Assembly (NCBI GenBank): GCA_964498015.1
Contig: CAZCFT010000035.1
Location: forward strand, 1 to 21,688
From: CAWEZN01 sp964498015
Lineage (GTDB): Bacteria > Zixibacteria > MSB-5A5 > GN15 > PGXB01
DNA: 21,688 nt
Reading direction: 5' to 3'
Shown: positions 15,440 through 21,688 of the stretch, piece after piece
How positions within the stretch are numbered: the stretch's first letter is position 1
Layout: each line of letters opens with the position of its first letter
The notes under the pieces: generated by a model
What the model was told of the DNA's origin: nothing
The model's input: only the letters and a program-made list of their open reading frames with translations
Databases searched by the model: none
Program-made: the position numbers and the translations under genes

Positions 15440-16756
15440 CTATTTGAGCGCCCCGTCATAGGGATATTGAAGTCTATAGTCACCATCTCCCCATTCGTCA
15501 ACGAAGACAAATTTTCTTGCGTTTCCAGAGCTATAATAGTACCAGACTTGGTACGCTTTTTGGCTCAGTTCAAAAGGATATTCCTCAATCTGATCCGGCT
15601 CCCCATAAGTGATAAATATCATACCTCTGTCAGCAAGCCAGCCCTCTTTTTTCATTACCGTGTAGCGCTGATTCGCAATTTCGATGCGCCGATAATAATC
15701 CTTTTTCGCTTCATTCTCCGCGGTCCCTGGAGTTGGATCGCGGGAAAGCCAAAATTCATTCCATTGTTTAAGTTTTTCTTCAGGCGTCGGAGCATTTTCA
15801 ATCTTCCGCATTTCAGCAGGCGCGGCAATATATTTCAATTGCTGAACGGCGGCTTCAAAATCATTATTAATCAGCGCCTCGGGCGACCAGTTAATCCAAA
15901 ATGTTTCTTTCATGTCATCTACGATCTTCTCGCGGCGTCCCCTGAGAATTACTTCAAGAATATACATACCGGCCTTCATGCCGGATAGCGAAGCTTGTCG
16001 TAATTGACAAATAGCACCCTCGCTGAATGTTGATGTAAGAGTATCTCGATATACCACGTCATGTTTGGCATCCAGAATTTGAGTCTCAATTTTGATATCT
16101 TCGCGCTTGCCTTTCCCCTGATAAATCTCCTGATAATAAAGCAAAACGGCGGCAGAATCGCCGCCATATTCTCTACCGACAGATGGAATAATAGTTCTAT
16201 TTCCCTTCAGAAATAATGAATCCAGGACGGCGCTATCGGCGGTCTGAACAAATTCGATTCCAGACATCTGAGGATTATCATTATCAAACCCAGTCAGGTT
16301 GGTTTTGAGCGCTTTCCTGGCCCGGCCATTGCCGTTCTTATCCCTAAGAGTGCATTCGATTTTGTACTTCCCGGGGGGAAGAATCATATTAATCTGGCTG
16401 GCGCGGTAGTCCTTTTCTGAAACGGTCCTATCATATGATGCCAGAGAAAAACTTTTCTTCCGACTACGGCTATCAACCGGGCGACCTTTATTATCATAAG
16501 CGATTATGGATATTTCATAGTTTGCCTGATAAGCATTTTCGACTCTTTTAAATTGAAGATCATTATTAAAAATCCTGTAATAAACTTCCAGCCTATTAAG
16601 CTTAATATTGTCGGTCCGAAACCAGGCCAAATCAACCTGAAATTCCGTTCCGGTCGCATAACTTTCCTCCGGCGCCGGCTCCTGACTATAACCAGCCGAA
16701 CCGACGACCAGGAGCAAAGAAAACGCAAGAATGGCCTGCAGAGAAAGCAATTTCAT
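15440..16756 (-). CDS. Secreted GWxTD-domain protein (first of the tandem pair)
   Basis: 438 residues with a clear signal peptide (LLSLQAILAFSLLLVVGSAG, cleavage near residue 24). A β-rich N-terminal region with 'PPGKYKIECTLRDKNGNGRAR' (about 127-147) precedes the C-terminal GWxTD domain. That domain shows 'WNEFWLSRDPTPGTAENEAK', 'DYYRRIEIANQRY', then G372-W-L-A-D376-RG-MIFITYGEPDQIEEYPF and 'YQVWYYYSS...FVFVDEWGDGDYRLQYP'. The motif threonine is replaced by alanine, while the surrounding domain is otherwise canonical. AAGGA lies about seven bases before the ATG. Its stop touches the GTG in front of the second GWxTD gene. It follows the exporter permease by about 70 AT-rich bases on the same strand and probably shares its transcript. 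Confidence 0.88.
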   Translation of the reverse strand: MKLLSLQAILAFSLLLVVGSAGYSQEPAPEESYATGTEFQVDLAWFRTDNIKLNRLEVYYRIFNNDLQFKRVENAYQANYEISIIAYDNKGRPVDSRSRKKSFSLASYDRTVSEKDYRASQINMILPPGKYKIECTLRDKNGNGRARKALKTNLTGFDNDNPQMSGIEFVQTADSAVLDSLFLKGNRTIIPSVGREYGGDSAAVLLYYQEIYQGKGKREDIKIETQILDAKHDVVYRDTLTSTFSEGAICQLRQASLSGMKAGMYILEVILRGRREKIVDDMKETFWINWSPEALINNDFEAAVQQLKYIAAPAEMRKIENAPTPEEKLKQWNEFWLSRDPTPGTAENEAKKDYYRRIEIANQRYTVMKKEGWLADRGMIFITYGEPDQIEEYPFELSQKAYQVWYYYSSGNARKFVFVDEWGDGDYRLQYPYDGALK

Positions 16757-16826
16757 TCAAAAATCCTTATCATACCGCGCCAATTTATATAGACGAGTAT
16801 AAAACGGCAATAGCAAAATATTATGT

Positions 16827-18074
16827 TTATTCGTATCTCAGAGATTCAATGGGATCTACTTTGGCGGCGCGATATGCCGGATACATTCCCGCCAGCAGAC
16901 CGACCGAGACCGCCACCACGAAACCAAGCGTCACATAGAGAAAAGAAATTCCGAAGGGAAGCGGCGACAAAGCTCCTATGAGAAGCGAAGTCGCAACACC
17001 CAGCATGATGCCCAAAACCCCGCCGGAGCCGGAGAGGGTCATCGCTTCAATGAGGAATTGCCAGAGGATATTATTCCTTTTCGCCCCAATGGCTTTGCGA
17101 ACGCCGATTTCTCTGGTGCGTTCTGTCACCGAGACAAGCATTATATTCATAACTCCGACGCCGCCGACCATAAGCCCCACCGAAGATATAACAATCATGG
17201 CAATATAGATATACTTGGTGATATTCCCCACCATTTCCTTAATATTTTCCTGACCGAAAATTGCAAAGTCATTATCTTTATCATACGGCACCTTCCGAAG
17301 CTTTCTTAAGGCCACCGTAATCTGCTCTTTGGCTTCTTCCACCTGTCCTGTCGATTGGGCGCTGACTGCAAGCGTGAGCGCGTCGTCCTCAGGATGGATT
17401 TTCATATAAGTCTTAAGCGGTATAAAGACTTTGTTGTTCTCTTCATTGGCGAACATCGCTTCCTTCTTCTTAAAACATCCGATGATAGTGAACCTGTCAT
17501 TATTGACTCTGATTTGCTTTCCGAGAGGATCCTCCTCCGGGAACAGGGCTTCTTTTGCATCGGAGCCAAGAACACAAACCATAGCCCTGGTTTCGTCATC
17601 GAGCTTGCCGATAAACCGCCCTGATTCAACGGGCGTAACCCTGACTTTAATATAATCGGGCAGGACGCCAACCAGCGCAGGACGATTTGCTTTCCTTCCT
17701 TTATATTTGACAATATTTCCTCCACCGTTACCCCAAAAATGATTCTCCGGGGATACGGCAGACACTGCCGGGCAGTTGTCACGGATAGCATCAGCCTCAG
17801 CGACGGTCATAAACTTGCGACTTCTTTGCTCTTCATCCAATTCCTCATCATTAACACTGGGGGCGAATCTATCAACAAAGATGACATTACTTCCTAATTC
17901 ATCGATAGACCCTTGGACGGCGTTATCAAGACCCTGCACTAAAGATGTCATAGCAATAACAGACCAGACGCCGATCAATACTCCAAGAATTGTGAGGGAG
18001 GATCGGAATTTATTCGACCAGAGAGCATTTAGCGCCATCAGGATGCCCTCTTTCATTTCAATCGCGGTCATCAT
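16827..18074 (-). CDS. MacB-type ABC transporter permease (second)
   Basis: Inner-membrane, mechanotransmission-type permease, 415 residues. The order is N-terminal helix ('NKFRSSLTILGVLIGVWSVIAM', about 20-42), a periplasmic MacB_PCD domain ('AIRDNCPAVSAVSPE') and a C-terminal FtsX domain with three helices. The coupling segment 'MLVSVTERTREIGVRKAIGA' is intact, as is the terminal 'YPAYRAAKVDPIESLRYE'. It is similar to, but clearly different from, the permease encoded just upstream, so the pair probably forms a heterodimer on one ATPase dimer. The start is uncertain: ATGs at codons 1, 2 and 7 are available and no good Shine-Dalgarno site is seen. Six bases separate it from the upstream gene. 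Confidence 0.93.
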   Translation of the reverse strand: MMTAIEMKEGILMALNALWSNKFRSSLTILGVLIGVWSVIAMTSLVQGLDNAVQGSIDELGSNVIFVDRFAPSVNDEELDEEQRSRKFMTVAEADAIRDNCPAVSAVSPENHFWGNGGGNIVKYKGRKANRPALVGVLPDYIKVRVTPVESGRFIGKLDDETRAMVCVLGSDAKEALFPEEDPLGKQIRVNNDRFTIIGCFKKKEAMFANEENNKVFIPLKTYMKIHPEDDALTLAVSAQSTGQVEEAKEQITVALRKLRKVPYDKDNDFAIFGQENIKEMVGNITKYIYIAMIVISSVGLMVGGVGVMNIMLVSVTERTREIGVRKAIGAKRNNILWQFLIEAMTLSGSGGVLGIMLGVATSLLIGALSPLPFGISFLYVTLGFVVAVSVGLLAGMYPAYRAAKVDPIESLRYE

Positions 18075-18080
18075 GGGTGA

Positions 18081-19301
18081 TTATTCGTAACTTAGGGCTT
18101 TTACCGGTTGAAGTCTGGCCGCCTTCATAGCCGGATAGATTCCAAAAAACAACCCTGTGCCAGTCGAGATAATCAAGCCGACGGCGATAGCAAAGAGCGA
18201 CGGCGTCATATTCATCTTGATAAGGTTTATGAGAACATTACCAAGGACAACTCCGATGGTGATGCCAATTATACCGCCGCAGAGCGAAAGAACGAGGGAT
18301 TCAAATAGGAACTGAAGCAAGATATTTTTCTGACTGGCTCCGATTGATTTTCTGATTCCAATTTCTCTGGTTCGCTCGGTGACTGAAACCATCATGATGT
18401 TCATGATAATTATTCCGCCGACAATAAGGGCGATAGAAGATATCCCAATCAGACCCATCCGAATATATTTTGTGACATCATTGAAAACGGCCATGACGGC
18501 GTCGGCGGTTAATATGCCGAAATCATCCTCTTTATCGTACGGAACATGGCGAATGGAACGTAGAACAACCCTTGTCTGATCCATCGCGTCGGATAATTTC
18601 TCAACAGAAACCGCTTTGACAAAAATATTCGTGCTTCCCCAGAAATCCCCAATATCTCTGATAAAAGCGGAATATGGCACAAAGACAATCTTATCTGCGT
18701 CCTCATTCAAAGAAGAGCCCTGTTTTCTTGCAATCCCGATTACCTGATAATTGACGCCATTCAGCTTGATCGATTTGCCGACGGGGTCCATTCCGGGATA
18801 TAATTCCTCCGCGACCGTTGTCCCGATAAAAGCGACGCGGCTTCGAGTGCGGTCTTCTTCCAGAGTATGGAATCTTCCCTGGCCGATTTCAAAATCCACA
18901 ATATCAATCAGATTTGCCGTCCCGCCAGCAATAAATACATGCCTTAGTTTTCTATTGCCATATTTAACTTCGCCCTGCGAAAATGAGCGCACCGCCGTCT
19001 TTTCGCAATCCTGGCATCCTTTTTCAATAGCCTCCAGATATTCATACTTTATCGGCTTACGTTTGAGGGCATCCATGAAGGCATCATGCCCCATGATAAT
19101 GCCGAATCTTGTCACGATAAAAGTGGACGGTCCAAGCTTATCAAGTTCCGACTTAATCGATTGAGACAAGCCCTCAAGGGCCGATATTATCGTTATCACC
19201 GAAGATACCCCGATAATTATGCCCAAAAGGGTCAGCGATGTCCTCAGCCTATTAACTCTGAGGGCATATAACGCCATTTTAAAGATTTCCCAGACAATCA
19301 T
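18081..19301 (-). CDS. MacB-type ABC transporter permease (first)
   Basis: 406 residues with the same architecture as its neighbour: first helix 'TSLTLLGIIIGVSSVITIIS' (21-40), periplasmic domain, then FtsX helices with 'VSVTERTREIGIRKSIGA' and the end 'YPAMKAARLQPVKALSYE'. The periplasmic domain has a C96-Q-D-C99 pair where the sister permease has a single cysteine ('DNCPAV'). A disulfide or metal site is possible but speculative. The start codon overlaps the ATPase stop by four bases (ATGA). It acts with the ATPase, adaptor and TolC-like channel as an efflux or secretion pump. Cargo in this family ranges from antibiotics and toxins to lipids and cannot be read here. Confidence 0.93.
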   Translation of the reverse strand: MIVWEIFKMALYALRVNRLRTSLTLLGIIIGVSSVITIISALEGLSQSIKSELDKLGPSTFIVTRFGIIMGHDAFMDALKRKPIKYEYLEAIEKGCQDCEKTAVRSFSQGEVKYGNRKLRHVFIAGGTANLIDIVDFEIGQGRFHTLEEDRTRSRVAFIGTTVAEELYPGMDPVGKSIKLNGVNYQVIGIARKQGSSLNEDADKIVFVPYSAFIRDIGDFWGSTNIFVKAVSVEKLSDAMDQTRVVLRSIRHVPYDKEDDFGILTADAVMAVFNDVTKYIRMGLIGISSIALIVGGIIIMNIMMVSVTERTREIGIRKSIGASQKNILLQFLFESLVLSLCGGIIGITIGVVLGNVLINLIKMNMTPSLFAIAVGLIISTGTGLFFGIYPAMKAARLQPVKALSYE

Positions 19302-20014
19302 AAATTTGAGCCGTTGGCGACCTTTTGGGCCGCGGTGACTTTCTCATCGCGGTCTATCATTCCGTCGCGAATATGCAAAACGCGATCGGCATAGGTGGCT
19401 ACTTCAAGCTCATGAGTTACGATAATGATTGTATTCCCCTCCCCATGGAGACGGGAAAATAATTGCATGATTTCCAGACCGGTTTTGGAATCAAGATTCC
19501 CGGTAGGTTCGTCGGCAAGTATCAATGATGGTTCGTTTACCAGCGCTCTGGCGATGGCCACGCGCTGTCTTTGGCCGCCGGAGAGCTCATTGGGTCGATG
19601 ATTCATGCGGTCAGCAAGATCGACGACGGATAAAGCCTTGCGGGCTTTCTCTTCTCTAAGATGGCGGGGCGTCCCATTATAGATTAAGGGAAGTTCCACA
19701 TTATGTAATGCCGAAGCTCGCGGCATCAGATTAAAAGTTTGGAAGACAAATCCTATTTCTTTATTTCTGATAGTAGCCAATTCATCATCATCCATCCGGC
19801 TGACAAGCTTTCCATTAAAAAAGTATTCTCCCTGAGACGGTGTGTCAAGACAGCCGACCAAATTCATCAAGGTTGATTTTCCGGAACCAGACGGACCCAT
19901 AATGGCGACATAATCGCCTTTTTCGATAGTCATGGATACGTCATGCAAAGCGTGCACTACCGCCGCTCCCATTTCATAAGTCTTCCAGATATTTTTTGTT
20001 TCAATAAGCGGCAT
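19298..20014 (-). CDS. ABC transporter ATP-binding protein, MacB/LolD type
   Basis: 238 residues, a single nucleotide-binding domain without a fused permease, unlike classical one-chain MacB. Motifs: Walker A GPSGSGKST (40-48), Q-loop 'FVFQTFNLMPRASALHNVELPL' (about 89-110, the MacB/LolD-specific wording), signature LSGGQRQRVAIARAL (144-158), Walker B LILADE (164-169), D-loop GNLDS and H-loop H201. It powers the two permeases downstream. Its ATG shares one base with the adaptor's stop codon (TAATG), and its end overlaps the first permease gene by four bases, so the whole exporter is translationally coupled. Confidence 0.95.
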   Translation of the reverse strand: MPLIETKNIWKTYEMGAAVVHALHDVSMTIEKGDYVAIMGPSGSGKSTLMNLVGCLDTPSQGEYFFNGKLVSRMDDDELATIRNKEIGFVFQTFNLMPRASALHNVELPLIYNGTPRHLREEKARKALSVVDLADRMNHRPNELSGGQRQRVAIARALVNEPSLILADEPTGNLDSKTGLEIMQLFSRLHGEGNTIIIVTHELEVATYADRVLHIRDGMIDRDEKVTAAQKVANGSNL

Positions 20015-21318
20015 TAATTGCTTGTCTCCGGCTTGAATTGTTTTTCAGTTTTTATATTTTCGCCGTTTTTCAATGATCTGAGAGTCTTAAATGGGCCGGT
20101 GATTACAGAATCCGATTCAGCCACGCCTGATATTACCTCAATATTTTTCTGGTCGGCAACACCGGTTTCAACTACGGCAAATTTTGCTTTCCCGTCTTTT
20201 ATAATGAATACGCCCTTCAACTCCTTTTCCTTCTCTTTTTCCTTCCCCTCGCTCTCATTGGAATCAGCCGACCCGGCCAGAGCCGCCTGGGCATCGGCGG
20301 TCCCAGAGGTTTTCGCATTCGATCCGGCTTCGACTGTATCTTTGGGAAGCCGCATGACTATGGCGCCGTACGGAACGGTAAGGACTTTCTCTCTGGTATT
20401 CGTAATAATGTCAACCGTCGCCGACATTCCCGGCCTGATATTCTGATTATTTTCATTGAAAAGAACTTTGACCTTGAAGTTGGTGGACTGATCTTGTCCC
20501 GCATTGTTAGTGACTGCTGTATTTCCTATTTCAATCACCTCGCCCAAAAATACGGAATCCGGAAAGGCGTCAGCTTCAATCTTGGCTTTCTGCCCTTTTC
20601 CGATTTTTGTAATTTCGGTCTCGTCCACATCAACTTCAACCTCAAAGGCGGCCAAATTTGATATGGTCATAAGCGTCTTGCCCTGAGTAAATGCGGTCTG
20701 GGCCTGCGCTATTTCACCAACCTCGGCATCGAGGAATGTGAGCACACCATCCATCGGGGCGAGAATCCGGGTTTTTCCCAGATTATCCTCTGCTTTCCCG
20801 TAAAGAGCTTCCCCCTGTTTGGTCTGGCTGAGCATCGCCTCGTAGTTATACTTATTTGACATATATGCATATTCTGAATTCTTGAACAGCGTTTCCGAGG
20901 TCAGCTTTTTGTCAAATAGCTGTTTCTGGCGGTTGTACTCTTCTTCCGACTGAAGAAATGCCGACTTTCCCGCCTCGGTCCGGGCTTTTAGTTCATTTAA
21001 TGAATAACGATAATTATCAACATCCTTCTGCAATTGTACGGTATCAAGTTGAATAAGCAATTGCCCCTTTGTAACCGATTCGCCTTCTTTGACTGATATG
21101 GCAATTATTTCGGCATTCACTTCAGCGGTAATATTGACTCTTGTCTTGGGTTGAATCCAGCCGGAAGCGGAGACTTCCTCAACCACGTCTTTTTTCTTTA
21201 TCCCTTCCGCCTGAACAGAAGTCATTTTTTTACGACTGCCGACTACATTGACAATGATTATAATGACAAGAATGAAAATCGCGCCGCCAATCAGGTATGT
21301 TTTTTTCTTTAATTTCAT
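20014..21318 (-). CDS. Periplasmic adaptor (membrane fusion) protein, MacA-like
   Basis: 434 residues, anchored by an N-terminal helix (about 8-26). The order fits the HlyD/MacA fold: first lipoyl half (about 58-92, 'VKEGESVTKGQLLIQLD'), an α-hairpin coiled coil (about 93-180), second lipoyl half (about 181-205, 'TRILAPMDGVLTFLDAEVGE'), β-barrel (about 220-305, 'NIRPGMSATVDI') and a membrane-proximal domain. That last domain is interrupted by a low-complexity insert (about 329-368) rich in A, S, G then alternating K and E. The protein bridges the inner-membrane pump and the TolC-like channel. AAGGA stands about eight bases before the ATG. Family assignment is secure. Confidence 0.93.
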   Translation of the reverse strand: MKLKKKTYLIGGAIFILVIIIIVNVVGSRKKMTSVQAEGIKKKDVVEEVSASGWIQPKTRVNITAEVNAEIIAISVKEGESVTKGQLLIQLDTVQLQKDVDNYRYSLNELKARTEAGKSAFLQSEEEYNRQKQLFDKKLTSETLFKNSEYAYMSNKYNYEAMLSQTKQGEALYGKAEDNLGKTRILAPMDGVLTFLDAEVGEIAQAQTAFTQGKTLMTISNLAAFEVEVDVDETEITKIGKGQKAKIEADAFPDSVFLGEVIEIGNTAVTNNAGQDQSTNFKVKVLFNENNQNIRPGMSATVDIITNTREKVLTVPYGAIVMRLPKDTVEAGSNAKTSGTADAQAALAGSADSNESEGKEKEKEKELKGVFIIKDGKAKFAVVETGVADQKNIEVISGVAESDSVITGPFKTLRSLKNGENIKTEKQFKPETSN

Positions 21319-21344
21319 ATAGAAATCCTTTGAAATATGGATAA

Positions 21345-21688
21345 TTATCTTAGGCCCATCGCATTTTCGAGTGTGGCGACCGCAAGGTTGTAATCGAATT
21401 CGGACTTGATTTGGCTGGTCTGGGCAGTGATAAGACTCACCTGTGCATCAAGCAGTTCAAGAATTGTTGAGGCTCCCAGATTATATTTCTCTTGAACAAT
21501 GGCCATATCTTCTTTGGCGGCGGCCTCATTCTCTCCGGCCAGGTCAAAAGCTTCGCTCGCCTTCTTCATCTTTAGATATGATGTTTTTATTTGTGTCGCG
21601 ACATTATTGCGGGAATAATTATAGCCGGCGCGAGCGTTGTTAAGATTCGCCTTTGACCGTGCCATCGCCGCCTTCCGACTGAAATTCT
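21345..21688 (-). CDS. TolC-family outer-membrane efflux protein, C-terminal part
   Basis: The frame is open to the right edge of the window, so only the last 114 or so codons are present and the N-terminus lies beyond. The visible part is a long amphipathic helix ('NVATQIKTSYLKMKKASEAF ... ENEAAAKEDMAIVQEKYNLG') followed by 'ASTILELLDAQVSLITAQTS' and 'FDYNLAVATLENAMG'. That is the standard C-terminal repeat of outer-membrane efflux proteins (OEP). It would form the exit channel for the adaptor and ABC pump encoded downstream, 26 bases away. As the first visible gene of the leftward unit, its promoter is outside the window. Confidence 0.92.
   Translation of the reverse strand, partial: NFSRKAAMARSKANLNNARAGYNYSRNNVATQIKTSYLKMKKASEAFDLAGENEAAAKEDMAIVQEKYNLGASTILELLDAQVSLITAQTSQIKSEFDYNLAVATLENAMGLR

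Noticed and set aside
15323..15988. 221-codon open frame on the + strand opposite the two GWxTD genes
   Set aside because: It is antisense to two genes with signal peptides and recognisable domains. The composition (many R, F, I and H residues without a fold pattern) is that of a mirror frame.
1..21688. Mobile elements, prophage, CRISPR arrays, toxin-antitoxin pairs or rRNA/tRNA genes
   Set aside because: I looked for transposase or integrase motifs, direct terminal repeats, regularly spaced repeats and tRNA-like cloverleaf ends and found none. The gene content is ordinary chromosomal.

Overview
The window looks like chromosomal DNA from a Gram-negative-type (double-membrane) bacterium of the FCB superphylum or a neighbouring candidate phylum. 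Two tandem GWxTD-domain secreted proteins, a Big_5-type Ig-like surface protein, a MacA/TolC-type tripartite exporter, often weak Shine-Dalgarno sites and moderate GC content all fit. Zixibacteria is my best guess, inferred from gene content only. There are no RNA genes, CRISPR arrays, transposases or phage genes. No gap between genes exceeds about 245 bases.

Layout, left to right. (1) 1-1077 (+): C-terminal part of a secreted Ig-like repeat protein, cut by the window edge. (2) 1110-4017 (-): carbohydrate ABC importer operon of binding lipoprotein, MalF-type permease and MalG-type permease. No ATPase gene is present, so a shared ATPase encoded elsewhere is implied. (3) 4101-7075 (+): a tightly packed five-gene membrane cassette. 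It encodes a DUF6754-like protein, a six-helix membrane protein, a bitopic protein with an extracytoplasmic domain, a second polytopic protein and a 43-residue double-CxxC zinc-ribbon protein. Junctions are 4-base overlaps or gaps of 0-1 base. I know of no function for this set, and it is the best candidate here for an undescribed system. (4) 7104-7871 (+): DUF72/YecE-family protein. (5) 7966-10190 (+): NatA/NatB-like ABC-2 exporter pair. (6) 10216-11118 (+): short membrane-anchored S11 D-Ala-D-Ala peptidase. (7) 11262-13754 (-): leucyl-tRNA synthetase.

(8) 13997-21688 (-): one long leftward unit. In transcription order it holds a TolC-like outer-membrane protein (cut by the right edge), a MacA-like adaptor, a MacB/LolD-type ATPase, two different MacB-type permeases and, after about 70 bases, two secreted GWxTD-domain proteins. 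The first five form a tripartite exporter with a probably heterodimeric inner-membrane component. The GWxTD proteins may be its partners or cargo, which is inference from co-direction. A dispersed-repeat-like palindrome (13904-13933) lies in the gap between this unit and leuS.
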